Assembly (NCBI GenBank): GCA_914767715.1
Contig: OU612065.1
Coordinates: 23,374,001 to 23,438,000 of the forward strand
DNA from: Membranipora membranacea
Taxonomy: Eukaryota > Bryozoa > Gymnolaemata > Cheilostomatida > Membraniporidae
DNA: 64,000 bases
Reading direction: 5' to 3'
Under the pieces are notes generated by a model. That model did no database searches. It saw only the letters and a list, made by a program, of their open reading frames with translations, and had not been told where the DNA came from. Within the stretch, counting starts at the first letter, position 1, and each line of letters starts with the position of its first letter. Below, piece after piece: positions 48,541 to 62,233 of this stretch. The translations under genes were made by a program, and so were the position numbers.

Positions 48541-48600
48541 TAAGGTTATATCACAGAGTAAGGTTATATCACAGAGTAAGGATATATCCTTACTCTGTGG
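48541..48600. repeat. Palindrome and direct repeats of the CACAGAGTAAGGA hairpin
   Basis: Two direct copies of GGTTATATCACAGAGTAA lead into a perfect 30-bp palindrome at 48,570-48,599 whose arm CACAGAGTAAGGA is the same as at 2,352-2,387. Confidence 0.85.
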
Positions 48601-49837
48601 TTTTATCCTCCCTGTATGATAACAATACATAAACGCTAGAGCAAGCTCACAAACTAAGCAAGCAGTAATAATCTCTCATCCCATACAATAATTTGACCAA
48701 AGAGGATATCAAATACTATCAGTCTGTTTTTAAATTACTATGATGATGACTGCTGTTTATTTGTATGGCTCTTGAAAAAGCAAAACACATGAATAGGCTG
48801 CGGGATGTTATATTTGTTTTTCTGGTCGATGACTCCGGATTATCACGGCCAATTCAATCCTTTTTTTGACATTAGGCAATTAGGCCAAACAGCTGGGTGT
48901 TACTATGTCTGAGTTCAAACCTTGCCAAAAATTCAATCAAGTCTTTGTTTCTATCCTGTTCTATTTCCCCATATGTTACCACTCAATCAATTAGAAAGGT
49001 AATTCGTCACCTTAATTCCGTATCCATGGAGTAAGCATCAATGCTCAACAAATTTGAGGTGTTAGACTGGAAAATCGCATTATTATGCCAGCTTACCATT
49101 TATTCAGCCTGGGTAGGTTATCCTTTCTTAATAGCCATTCAGCCCTCAGACCGGTAACTATAGTAGTAGTAGTAAAGTCTATACCAGCATGTCGCATACG
49201 ATGCTGTGTGGCTATAGATAGTGATAACATCTGGATAAATTCACAAAAGTATCAGAGTGGCACTAATATATAATTTATGCATGGTCTCATAATCATCCAT
49301 AGATTAAAACACAGAATAAAGATTATTGTATCAATATTTTATAGACTGTAAACTTATGCTTACTGTTTAAATAGCCCTCTATTAATGAGGGTATTCATCT
49401 ACTTACTTACTTACTTATTCATCTACTTTAATTACTTTACCTTACCTTACACTGCCTTGTGGCGAAAAAGTGCACATGAGCCCGCAAGACAATTGGCTAA
49501 TGCTCATCTCATTGTGTCATTTACTATTATATACTATTCTTATCAGCATTGTTATGTATTATAGATTGCATTTATATAAACAAAAACCAACAAAAGGTAC
49601 CTTGTTGTTCTTCCATATGAATATAAAGATATTGAGGGTATAGTTGATATGAATCAATAGAATGTTAATGTTAATGTTATGTTCTCAGTAAACTACAACT
49701 ATAGAATAAGTATATTGTGAACTGCCATAATTTTAATCTTAAATTGACAAAGAAATTCTTCTATTAACATGTTTACTGTGAACCTGTGATCTTTATTAAA
49801 CTACTGTTTGGGATTTTGGGAGGGATCATGGGGCAAA

Positions 49838-50011
49838 CCCTTCAGTCATCAGCCACGGACCAAGAGAATCAATGCTTTGTCAGAAGTCACAGCTTCACCT
49901 CTGCGCCTATAACAGAGCCCTGTGACCAGGGAGGGTGGGAGGGTTACAGGCGCAGAGGTGTGGCTGTGACTTCTGACAACATATTGATCAGCTTGGTCAG
50001 TGGCTGATGAC
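49838..50011. repeat. Long hairpin (foldback) element
   Basis: Arms of about 70 bp: GTCATCAGCCAC...GTCAGAAGTCACAGC...CTCTGCGCCT on the left (49,838-49,908) pairs with 49,948-50,011. The inner 30 bp (49,879-49,908 against 49,948-49,977) differ at only two positions. The loop contains GGGAGGGTGGGAGGG, a potential G-quadruplex. Confidence 0.85.
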
Positions 50012-53000
50012 TGTGCAGACTCTGGTCACTCAGTCTATCTATACAGAGGGTGTCATACACTCCCTTGCTTTCAATTCCTATGAATTGTTGGGTTGTCCCC
50101 TTTTTATGCTGGAGAAAACAACTTTGTGTGATAACCAAACGACATCGCTTTATATCAAAATAGTATACGGGGATTGTGTAATCAAGGAGTTCCTTTAACT
50201 CCTTGGTGTAACCAACAATCAAACTACTTGTGTATCATACGCTGCCTCCTTCTCTTCCAATCAAATTTCCATTGCTGCTGACTAAGGGACGGTGACTTGA
50301 CCGATATTTCATTATACCAAGATGCTCATTATGATGAAACTATTTGACGACCGCTGGCACAGATTTTGTACTCAATTGGCCAAAAAGATGTAGCTCGTTC
50401 TAATTGAATGACCTTCCAGTGTTTCACCAAACTTTTGCCATTCATAAGCAGGTGGATGGTAAAAAAACATTGTTGTGGTTTCATAGTAGATCAAAAATTT
50501 TGGTTAATAAGTGCAATATGTTGTAAGAAGTTAGAATATAGTGTAGCGGTACTATCATCAGATATATTTCATGATTTCAGAACAAAGACGGGCCAAAGTT
50601 GCGGTTCAATTTTTCGTTGATTATCTGATCTTCAGATTTAGCTGAATTGTTAAAAATTGATGAGCGTCTTTTAAAATCATAATTTTTTATGACAATTGTG
50701 GAATGAGATATAAAATTAATTGCTCGCACACACCCTGGGACCATTACTTCACCAACCACAACACTTACATGCTGACCATTTCAAACAATTTACTAATTGA
50801 TCCACCGGAAAGCAAAAACATTATGAAAAACAAATCTACAAATACTCCAAAATTCACACCAGCATGTGGCATCTGCTATAAAGTGAAGATTCTCATATTT
50901 AACACTCATTTTCTTTTGAATTATTCACTCGGCAACATAATTCGCAAAATAAGGTGTTTACAACACGGATGTATGTTTCTCTTCCTTCTCTCACAGCATG
51001 TGACTGCTTTTCAAAGTGAAGATTACTCGACTGTCTACGAGATAAAACCTTTCTGGTTTTGTGGTTCAAACTGTATTTCTCATTGAAATAGTTTTGCACT
51101 GATATCTTTAAAAGGTCTAAACCTTGGATGAGACCAGAAACTGTCCACGAAAATTAGGTAACTTTATCAAATGAATTAAAATGTGGTCCAAATTACTCCT
51201 ACTTCCTATAGCTATGTCTACTCATGGGATGATTGTTTGATATTGTTGTCTATCATACAATCATGCAGTACTGGTACTGAAATATGTAGGTACACCATAC
51301 ATAGGGGTTTTGGTGGTTAATTTTTATTAATGAATTGTCTAATATGGGTTGGTAATCAGTGGAAAAATATTATGATATACTTGATATTGAATCCTGAATT
51401 GTGAGATTAAAAATAGCTGAGGAAAAACAAACGAGAAAGAATGAAGATATTATTATATGAGTGTAGATAAAATCAATGAACAAGTTTGAACCAGCAAATA
51501 ATTCGACACGACGACGTAATATAACACATTGCAGATGTGATTGGATGCTGACTAGATACATGAAAGAAATTATTTCAGTTACGAAAAAAAAAACGAGACT
51601 CACACTGACAACAACATAATCCGTTTCATGTCAGAACAATCAATAAATAATTTGCTGACATCAAAGAAATTATACAGTAGAAATATTAATAAATGGAAGT
51701 ATCATTTATAGTAACATAGTAATACACTTTGAAACACTAAAATATTGTTGTTGATAATAGATTGTCTTACTTTATATTGAAAATATTGAATTTTTGTCTC
51801 AATCAAAGCAAACTTTAAAAAGCGCTGCCTGCCCTATGCACATTATGTTTGCCGTATCTCACTTCTACATGAGCATAGGCTCCCTGTAGCACTATACAAG
51901 GTGTCACTGACCGACATCCAATGTCTGAGGGCGGCGGTAGGCCCTATATTATAATGCCAGCAGCAGTGAGCGAAGTCAGTCAGTACTGTTTTGTGTAGAA
52001 AGTCTACGATCATGTCGTCGACGAGAGATGTCATACTTAGATGTCATGTTAATAATAGATTTCTCACAACCTTTCCATTTCTTTGACTAGCAGCAATTAT
52101 GACATGGCTTCAGCATCCGCTGGAACAGTCTATAAAAGAAAAAGCAAGGATATGTATATAATATAATAATACTCTATATTCTGTCATGCCAATAATTATC
52201 CGTGCAGATGATAATTATTAATGATATTGATGAAAATGCTTAATATTTAATTATCCGATTCAAGTTGGTTGTCCCTAGACTATATAAAGACTCCTATCAG
52301 ACTAGCTATTAACGTCTTTGACAAGACGGAAAGAATTGAATGGCGCTGACTTTGAAGCGCTGCCGCTCGACATCCGCTGCCCCCAGTTTTCTATTGATTC
52401 TTCAGCATTTAGATGCTGATTACTACAGGAACTGACCACTTTGTCATGAATACTCTATACATAAAATTTATATATATTACTTAAGTTCTGGTCAATTTTT
52501 ACCCCCCTCCAGGTTTACTTTAGGTCATAGCTTCCTCAACCTTTCCTCACTTGAAATCAGAGCCAATCACAAACTTACTCATAATAAACTTTAATTGTTA
52601 TTATGAGACCATAGTAACAGCATACTATTTAGATAATATATAAATACATGCAAATTCAATAATGTTGCTAAATATAGATTCTGTGCTAGTTCAAAACCAT
52701 AACTACTATAAGCGTAATTTGTCATTCAACTTTAACGTTGTATAGTAAGTACCCAAAAAGGCATCAATAAATTTGAAAGTATTCCCAATAATTCGGTCAT
52801 AGTGTTTGATGACGTAGTGCTACAAGTTATTGACACTATAATATAATATTTGTTCCAATATTTTGTTTATCACTGTTAAGTGGGTGCCATGGAGAATACT
52901 CTGGTATGCTGACGCTGACGCTGATGTTGACGGATGCGAAATATCTGGTTAGATTGATGATTTGTTTGCCCACACAGAGTTCTTGTATTGTCAGATGTTA

Positions 53001-53388
53001 TTTCATTACGTCACTAGCACCTAGGGGACTGGGTTTCCGTCATAGCTGTGCAATAACCCCAATCCCTGTTTTAGGTCTGGAAAACTGGTGTGAATAATAC
53101 TCACGAATGGACGAAGTAGGCCATTATTGTCACGCGCGCTGCATGGAAAAATACAGTCCACACCCAATATCCTTGAACACTTTATAGAGATTGTAGGTCA
53201 GATATTCTTCTGTTTTGAAAAAATGATATACTTTTTTTTTCTCATAACGCGAAAGATTATGGTGAAAAAATATAGGTGCGCTTCACACATTTATGAACGA
53301 AAGTGACGATCATCGCCACTGTATATGTTGTTTTGTAAAAATATACTTACAGTATATTTATACATGTTAAGGTGAACAGCCATAGGCT

Positions 53389-56300
53389 CTACTTCATAGG
53401 TTCAAAGAGGTAAATAAACGGCTCCTTCTCATCCTTTTTCCCGTCCTCTCCTTCTGCGATACATCTCACATAGGCAAGATGTAGGTCTATGTTAGTCTCC
53501 AACACTTTCAAGTCTCCATTACTTTCCACCTGAAAATCAAATAAATATATATATATATACACACTATTTTATTTGGCATACAATATCATCGTGGACAGAT
53601 GTTTTCCATAACGTGCCTTTGTAATTTGTACAAAGTAGAATAAAGTCCTCAGAAAGGCAATTTATTATTTCTGAATTGTTTACCAATAAGTTAAACGGAT
53701 GGTTACACCAACATCAAAGATAAGAGATAATTAACCTTGTGACTCATAAGTCATACAATTAGCCCAATATTTATGTTTGTTTTCCAAGTTTAACTCAAAA
53801 TATGAATCATTGAGGGCTGGGTAAGGTTTTTACCTGTGGGGAAATGTTTACAAACAACTATACTATAAATTTGATAAGATCTACACTAGGTGCTATTTAT
53901 ACCTTGTATCCCTCAGTCTCGGATGTAACAGGAACATCGTTGATCGTCCACCTGATTTGTGGTCTTGGTTTGCTAGATCCTTGTGTAGCTCGGCACATCA
54001 GTACAGTGGTAACTCCCTCAAACTCATACACAGAATCGGTATACAGATAGATACGCGGCTCCTCGTCATGTGTACCTTGAGGGGAGAGAGCGGAAAATCC
54101 AGCGGTTACTTTACATGAAGGTGAATCCTATCACTGGTGGCTGGGTGGTAGAATTGCATAATGTGTGGCGGTGTAAGGTTATGTAAATGATGGGAAGATT
54201 ATGAATTTACTCTGACAAATGAGTTCAATACTCTAACCTATACAGGTGAGATGGAAGTATGTGTGGTGAATTTTTTGAACCTCTACGGCTTAGCTGTCAA
54301 TAATCTCTTGAATTTCCCAGTTAAAATATTTCAGGTATGAATAATTATTCTACTTGATTACAGACAGAAAATTTTAATTAATCCACTGAATCGTGGTGAT
54401 GCAAATGTCGGTCTCTGGGATCAACATAACAGTGGTTAATTACAATCTAGAGAACCTGTTAAAAATACCCGATATTGATGCTGTGCCAAGCATTGGCGGT
54501 TAGTTAATATATGAGCACCTACTGTTGTGATATTTGTGGCCGGGTTTGGTCAAAGGTTGGCAAGCCGGTTGGTTTGATAAAAGTATGTTGTCTCAGCCCA
54601 CGATTCTTGTTCAAAGGAACCCGAAGAGTTCAGGGTGTCAGCTAGCATGGGAAGCATTTTGTGCTCTCTTTAAATATTGAGTCACTCCAATTAGATTGAA
54701 CGCCAGCATGTAATTATTTAGGTTTGATTTTTTGCTTTTTGTCTAATTATTAATCAATCAACGACAAAGCTAATAATAACACAACATTCAAACATGTCTG
54801 AAACACTTACTACGTTTCTGCAGATGAAGGAGGTGATCTAGAACTTGCTCTGCGGATGCAGGCTCGACCACTACTTTATACGTTTGCGCTGTCCTCTCCT
54901 CAGGCAGGTCGGCCACACATGAGTATTCGCCGGTGTGCTCGGACGCATTAGCGTGCCTGACCAAAAGACTAGATACGGACAAATACTCATGACCTCCCCA
55001 CGCATCTCCTTGGACATCGGACATTCTCTCGCCCGGATTCAGGGGAGGAATTATGTTGGAGGTATCATGATCTAATGGACCCTGTAATTAGATAATAAAT
55101 TATCGTTATGCACATTTTGCCACATTTTTAGAGTTTCTCAATTTAAAAATGTCAAACAGGTACAGTTTGATGTCTTCTTAATAGAGATATCAATCATACA
55201 GGGATTATTTTATCTATTATGATATAAATACTTAGTAGTTACCAGTCAAGAGTATATATATATATTTGTCTTGTGATGTTCATATAACAAAAATAGTAAC
55301 AAAACTCAAAATTGCATTTTGCCAGCAACAAGGAAAACATTTTTACAAGATACAGTTTTATAAAAACTACAGATATTTGATTTGCTTTTTTGTCGCGTTA
55401 TCCCCCCTTGAAAGAAAATACAAGAAAAGCTACAAATAGGTTTTTTACCTGGTTGATGTGGACGCCATTGAACAGCCAGTGAATAAGAGGTGGTGTTGGG
55501 CCGGCCGCCTCACATTCCAGCTCAATGTTGTGGCCCGCTGGTACTGTATGGGTATCGCCTGGTAAAATAAACGGAAACATATTGATAAGACATCGGAAAG
55601 GTGTGAAGAGGATGGGTAGCAAAAGTAGGGTCTTATTGATTGGTAAAAAGTCACCTACCTTGTAGCAATTGCATCTTGCACAAGTGTTTAAAAATTGTCA
55701 GACCAGCACATTACTTGTGATGATCGACAAGTGTACATGACGAGTATGGTCTGACTTTATGTCAACGCCATATTAGCTGGCACCCCTATCCCGAGACAAT
55801 GACGGAGAGTAATATCATATCGTATTACAACAGTACGATGAATCATATCTCGCCAACATCTTTTGATGACATAGTCAGGGTTCCGGTAAAAAATAACTAA
55901 ACTTATCTATACAGGTTGTAAAAACGGTCATATTACACGCAGCAAATTTGTTGACAGCAATATCAAACCAGAACACCCAGTGTAGCTATGCTTAAGCATT
56001 GAGCCCTAAGGACCACAGGGGATGGAAATACAGAGCAATAGCTGCGACATTAGACTTAATCTAAAAGAGAGCCTTAATTTCTTGCGATCTCTGCTGTAAA
56101 ATGTCAATTGCGGACAAACATTTTGAGTAAATTAGGGGCCTCCTGGGAATTGCAGCACATTGCAAACATATAATACACAAGTTAGAAATGATGGGCATTC
56201 ACTTGTATAGAGATGAATGATTATGAAATTTTGAGAGTCGTCTTACCCAAGGCTGTTTCTGGCGCATTTCTTTTGTAAATTCTGACGCTACGCTTGCTTC

Positions 56301-56527
56301 GGAGAGATGGCTGTAAAACAAAAAATGCAATGATGAAATGTTTATTAATATATATATATTTTTCAAGTCAATGCAGATGATCAAAATGTTTCTTCATAAA
56401 CTTGGTTTTCTTCAAAATTTGAATTTTTCAAATATTTAGAAATTCAAAATCTTACCGCACTGTGTGTAGATGAGATAAGTACCAATGCAAATGCCACAAT
56501 GCAGCTCAGTAACGCTGCCTGCTTCAT
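53389..56527 (-). CDS. Secreted two-immunoglobulin-domain protein, ImpL2-like, 276 aa
   Basis: Predicted to be an extracellular binding protein; ImpL2 homologs bind insulin-like peptides, but the ligand here is inferred only from architecture. Exons on the minus strand: 56527-56456, 56310-56247, 55558-55449, 55081-54811, 54075-53903 and 53529-53389; phases 0, 1, 0, 1, 0 close to 277 codons. Signal peptide: residues 1-24. A furin-type site RSKR (28-31) precedes the mature part. Ig1 has C61, W73 and C137 with the TGEYSC motif; Ig2 has C200, W215 and C253, with SNGDLKVLE and YVRCIAEG near its end. Ig1 is unusually long between its cysteines (76 residues). A possible 5' non-coding exon ends near 56,755 (minus-strand GTAAGT). 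The zig-4 and IGFBP-related families are alternatives. Confidence 0.85.
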
Positions 56528-57269
56528 TATGTCGAGTTGTAGACTGTAGATCTGAATCAGATGAGAAATATTATTATCTATTCAGTTTTTTGTGATGCCG
56601 TTTCGCTGACAATTCCTTCCTCAAAGTTGATTACTATTCAAAGAAAGCTGATAATGCTCATAAATTCAAAGTTAGATTGAGGACGTGTTCTGATTGAATT
56701 GATGAAAGCTTGTGATCTACACTCTAATGGTCTTGCCTTAATATACTTACCCGCATATGCCATATAACAACTGATGTAACTGTATTATCCAATTGAATAG
56801 GCGGAGCTTAATCAGGCGAATAAATTACTCGGGTAATACAACTCCTATTGGATTACAATTAACATTTATGAACCATCTGTACACCAATCAATAGACATTA
56901 CAGTTTCGAAGAACCTGAAATAATAAATTCATGAATAAATTTTAAATCAATTGTGATGGTAAACGTAACAAAAGATGAGATCTATAATTTTGATGTTGTT
57001 AGGTGCCAACGCTTTGTTTTATTGACCTGAGCGGGTTGAGTGCCTACTGCATACAAATCCGAATATATGTTCTACTATTACTGAGTAATGCCCAAATATT
57101 TAAACTTTAGTCTTCAATAATCCATCTTTCTAACTGTCCATACCACAACCAGCTTTCGGCCGGCTTCTTTCACGTAAAAATATCATTCTTTTTGTACTTT
57201 CGTATCAACAATTCAGGATTATCACTGCTCTTAAACTACTGCTGCCACTCATACAAATTTGTGCTCATT

Positions 57270-57497
57270 GAATTCTGCATAGCTCCAAGATAATTAATTA
57301 AGACTTAAATCTCAAAATTGTCACCTAATGGGCAAATAATTTGCACAAACTGATCTTCAAAATCAGGGCCGATGCGGTAGATAATTAATTTCATACCCTA
57401 ATTTTGACGATCAGTTTGTGCAAATTATTTGCTCATTAGGTGACAATGCTGAGATTGCAGCCTCACTTTATTAGTTTTGAGCTACACAGAATTCTAT
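57270..57497. repeat. Foldback element
   Basis: Inner arms 57,315-57,356 and 57,409-57,449 (ATTGTCACCTAATG...TTTGCACAAACTGATC) are inverted repeats with few mismatches. Weaker pairing extends outward to GAATTCTG/ACAGAATTC at both ends. The core contains AATTAATT. Non-coding. Confidence 0.8.
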
Positions 57498-57991
57498 AGG
57501 CACACATTTGGCTGTGTGGCAGCAGTGGTTTAAGCCTCTATTATACATACTTGCCACCGTTTATTCTTTGTCAAGGTTTAAGATTTTTACTGTAATTGCT
57601 CAAATTATGGCAGTTATTATTTCACCATGGTTTCTCCATGGATTCTCAAACCCTTTGGAATATAAAAACATGGCCAAACCTAGCAACTAGAATAATAATT
57701 CAATTATATTTTGACAGAATTGGTTAGATGAGTTGGTAGTTGATACCAGTATCCCATACCACTTTTGTGTGGTATCAATATTTCATGTTCCTATAACAAT
57801 ATCATGGGTTTTAAACACCTGCTTTCCAAGTATTATCTTGACATTTCTGATAAATAATTTCGGTTGTGGTTTTCACCAATTTTCTCCTTACCACCTTACC
57901 TTCTCCTACACCATACAAATATTTCAATTAACATTTCATTTTAGAGGAAATAGCCATTGTAGACGTGGGTGTAGAATACTAAGCAGAAAGA

Positions 57992-58377
57992 TTAAAGTGC
58001 AACCAAGGTTTCAAACAACTTCTCATTGATGGCCATTGATTAATAGCAGATTGCACCTTCTGCATGGGGAAAAAGACAAAATATAATTCGGATGATTATT
58101 CAGCCAGAATTCTTGTGAAACATTTCTTCCATCAGGCACTCAAACTCAGCTAAAAGAGAATACCACATAGCAGTTTCCTGTTCCTGTTATTATTTAGCCT
58201 GTGCTCTATAATTATTACAGCAAAGTCTTGGAACCTCCCCTAAACTGAAGTGTTACCCAGCTTAGAGTCAGCAAACTACTTTGAGTTTTGCATCGCATAA
58301 TGCACAAAGCTGATGCTGCCCAGCACATTATTTGCTACCCATTAATGCATTGCTGCGAAACCTTGGTTACCCTTTAA
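57992..58377 (+). mobile_element. piggyBac-like MITE, fourth copy
   Basis: Element 57996-58373 (378 bp) with TTAA on each side. Termini AGTGCAACCAAGG...CCTTGGTTACCCT, each one base off the consensus, and an interior near-identical to the copies at 29,399-30,531. It is a full-length copy 27 kb from the intronic cluster. Confidence 0.92.
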
Positions 58378-58742
58378 CGTGACATCATCAAAAACCTATT
58401 GTCATCCAAATCTGTCAAATACACGAACGTCATATCAAATGATCAAAGCAATCGCCTCATACTGGCCATACCGGCCATACCGGCCACAGCACAGTATGAC
58501 CTTGAGCTAAAAACTGTCCACCCTCTCATACCATACATGTCTGATGACTCATAACTTCTTGCTGTTCGTAGTATATCTAATAGGGCAGTTATTTATTGAT
58601 TTAATATCCAGAAAGTGACCAACAACTATGATAAATCAACGTGTGACTGTGTGTGTGACATTTGAAGAACAGACGATGACACTGCATTGACATGGCTATG
58701 ATCTCTGAACTAGATTCAATGCTAAATCTTGACGTAGCTTTA

Positions 58743-58774
58743 CCAGAGACTATAGATATATCTATAGTCTCTGG
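58743..58774. repeat. Perfect 32-bp palindrome
   Basis: CCAGAGACTATAGATA followed directly by its reverse complement. No loop; could form a cruciform or be the residue of a hairpin element. Confidence 0.9.
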
Positions 58775-61700
58775 CTTTACTGCCTGCTGAATCAGATTCA
58801 GGAAGGCAATTAACAAAATGATTTTGGTTTTGTTTCTTCATACACTAAAATAGTGAGTTATGTGTGTTGATAGTTCAGTCCATACAAATCACATCTTTTT
58901 CGGCAGAATTATAAAGGCAGCCAACAGATACGTATGCGGCCTTCTTCTGTTATTATCATACTAAATTGCTGTGCAATCACAACACAAAAGTCTTTCCACA
59001 ATAAGGCTAGCTCAATACAATGTATCAGCGCAAAACATCAGATCTGCATCTTTGCGGGGTATAAAGTTTCTTATGCTGCTAGCTATTTACTACAGCCATG
59101 GTTGTACAAGCCAAAGTGACTTGCGTAGGTTTGGAGAGTGATCGATGTTGGCAAAGGGATTAGAGCTGCATTGTGGTCTTAGAACCTCCTCTACAGTAGG
59201 AAAAACGGAAAGAGCAACTTGTTTTAAAAACAGATTTACCGTGGCCTAGAGCATTTTTGAGTAAACAGTAAAATATTGTATTACACTTCAAAGCGTCATT
59301 TAAAAATATTCAGTCGTCACAAATTAGCCAATTGGAATTAATGAGTGGAGTATTGATCACTTTTCGTTTCCTCTCTTGATATTTGTTTACTCTGCTCATA
59401 TTTCAAGATATTCTCATATCTAAGAGGTATGGCATGATGCCAGATACGAGCCATCAATAAACCTTGAACTGCCAACAGTTTTTTCCTTGCACTTGAGATA
59501 TTAGCTTCACTCTCCTCAAGACTGATTTGTTGCGCTAAGCAGGATTTAAAAAAAAAACAATCTACTTCTAGTTTTTTATAGTATGTTTAGAGTGATGTCA
59601 ATAACTTCCTTAAAACAAGAGTACACATGTACTTCTCGGCTAAGTCCCATCGTTATTTTCAAATAGGACAGTAGGAGGATCCTTGAAATTGAGACCAAAG
59701 AAAAAAAACAACCTGTTCATGGAGTTGTCTCCACATTTAGATAAAGAAATGATAGCCCAAGATGTTTTGTTGTTGAAATATTTTATTGATTGACTCTAGG
59801 GTAGGTTGATGATGAATGATTCCACATTGTAGACCTAGACTTAGACTTTAGGTAAATTATCTCAACTTAAAACTATTTTACCTTGAAAGGTATCTCACCA
59901 AAGAACATAGTGAGAGTGAAATGCTCTGACAGCAAAATTTTTGAACCTTCGTTTTTGATTATGCTTTAATATGTAACCCGCTGACCCCTTAAATGTTGTA
60001 TAGGGTTCTAATTGATGTGCACTTTTGAGGCAGGACGCCCGTGATTCCTAACTAGCAAGTTAAATAGACTTCACCGAGCTTGTATAGATTTAAATAATTT
60101 TATTATCGTTTATAATATATTACATGATATGAGTTCACAATATAGAGCCGAACGAACCGTCCTTCTTTCAGTATACCGTGGTGAATCTGCCAAGCTGTAA
60201 TTACATTTTAATTACATCTCACAATGTATTCTAAACAATACCCACCACCAGATTCATATCATAACCAAAACCATGTCATCTCAGCGCCATCATATTATGT
60301 TATAACCACTTCTCAAAATTTTCAAAACAATACCCACCACCAGTGAAAGCGCACCCATTTTATGAGACAATGACAGATCAGATTGTTTCAAACAAAAAAA
60401 CAAGAGAACAAATGCCAGACTGTTTCAAACCAAGACCGACCTAAGTAAGGCCACATCATATCCCGCTCGTAGTTTGTAACCATGCGATATGGACGAGACA
60501 CCCTACTGTCCTGAATTTAATCCTTTATAGTTGATTGGACAAAGTGCATTGGCAAAAATCACAAGGTCTGTCTATGTGCAAGGCCAGAGAATTAATGACC
60601 GAGGCCGCTATACTCGTCACTTATTTGCTCACAGTTAGCCGGCAAGTTAGATCTTTCGTGTAACAGCAACAGGGCCCAACAGTAGATGTTAGTATGCAGG
60701 ACATTTAGCACTTGGGTGTTAGAAGGATTGCTGCTATGAGAGTTGTCTAAAACCGTAAGAAAAAGTCAGCTCTTGATTATATCAATGTCATGACATAACG
60801 TAACGTAAGGGGGTTCGAAGAGCTCCCATATCACTGATAATATTCATCAGGCATCCAGTCCCTAGCACTCTGCGTGTAGCATCGGAGCAGATTTATATGT
60901 GTCTGGCTAGCCTCGACATGTTTTGTTTGATAGTTTAAAAGTTAGAATGCATCGGGTGTCAAGACAATGAAAATTTAAAGACAAAACTACAGTATCAACT
61001 AAAAATAAAATATTATCTAAAATATCTAAATATATTATGCATTAAAATCTTTTACAGCCCTTCTTGAGCTTGCATTTTAACTTATATCTGTGATCCCTTG
61101 TAGTGCTTAATTAGGAAGGATGCCTCTCATTCTAAGAGTTATGCACTCTCTGAGCAAGAAAAGACAATTCCATGTTTAAATAAAAAGGCTATCCTACACA
61201 GGAAATAATAAATGCCACGCCATCGATGACACAGCTGATAATATGCTCCAGCAGTCAAAGACGAAACTTATCACCAGTGGACAGATATGCTTATTGTAAA
61301 TGGAATTCGAATGTCTTGAAAGAACTGGCACGACTATAATTATACATTCCCAAAATTCCGCAGTGAGATTAACCTATAGGTGAGTCTATACTAAAACATC
61401 TGTAGCAGCTTAAATTTTTTTGAGCGTTTTGCAAATTTATGTGCTCATGTTCCCTTTCTTACCAGTTTAAGAAAACAAGTAGATCTCAGGCTGCTGTTGA
61501 TCAATGTTTCTTATTCCCAATAAGTGTTACCGAGTTATGTAAGCTGACTTGAGGAGACAAGTTGTCCTAAATTTTATTTACACATCATTTTTACCAGTTT
61601 TGTATTTGCAAGCAATATAGGCGTGAATTTATTACCATACAACTGGACTCCATGGAACCCGATTCAGTTCCACAGCAGTTGTAGATTATGGCACGATGCT

Positions 61701-62233
61701 ACCCCATATTTTTACAAGTGGAGATTTGACCCTCCATGTCATCTGCCATGGTTAGAGCTGAGACCATAAACTATCTATATTGTGTCAGGCTTCAGTGAAT
61801 GAAAAAATGTACATTAATATATAAATGATTATTTCAAATTTATACCTATAAGACATCTTGTTGAAACGGTAATCATCCATGCGTAGTGATATTTCAACAT
61901 TCTTTGATAGGAGTGTGTTAGCACATGCATGAAATTAGTCTCCATTTTACTATCACAATCAGTTTAAATAACAACCACAACCAGTTTTCCTAGAACAATC
62001 AGAGGAAGCAGATCTTTGTAAACATCAAGCATCGGAATAACTTTTTAATCTTGGTTATCTGAATCTTGATCAACTCAAACTGCAGCAAACAAGCAGTGTA
62101 CATAACTGTTTCATAGAAAGGTCATATTATCAACTCCGACATCAAGGTCAAATTTGGATGATATTACTAATCTTCGTGAACTTGGTGCTTGTCTCTCATT
62201 GTTGATAAACCGAGTACACAGTGCACAACCAAC

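Larger units (their letters stand above)
46367..53388. other. Gene-poor intergenic stretch of about 7 kb
   Basis: It lies between the sulfotransferase start and the 3' end of the Ig gene. Contents seen: a possible non-coding first exon of the sulfotransferase (donor after 48,270, minus), the CACAGAGTAAGGA palindrome at 48,551-48,599, the foldback at 49,838-50,011, and a small relative of the 543-bp foldback near 50,290-50,415. Open frames such as 50,703-51,086 have no splice partners or recognisable domains. I see no gene. Confidence 0.5.
56528..62233. other. Intergenic, about 5.7 kb, between divergent genes
   Basis: It lies between the Ig gene start (minus) and the next gene start (plus), so it should hold both promoters. 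Contents: an inverted repeat at 57,270-57,497, a TTAA MITE at 57,992-58,377, a perfect palindrome at 58,743-58,774, the 18-bp repeat AACAATACCCACCACCAG at about 60,235 and 60,326, and short CCGGCCATA repeats near 58,470. No exon recognised. Confidence 0.5.

Noticed and set aside
50703-51086. 127-codon plus-strand frame
   Set aside because: Low-complexity AT-driven composition, no domain, no splice partners and no promoter or poly(A) signs; likely chance.
51843-52034. Possible retrotransposon coding fragment
   Set aside because: The plus strand has a few residues reminiscent of reverse transcriptase tails, but stops interrupt every frame and no motif could be secured.
57733-58029. 98-codon plus-strand frame
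   Set aside because: It runs into the TTAA MITE at 57,992 and is hydrophobic only because of T-rich DNA.
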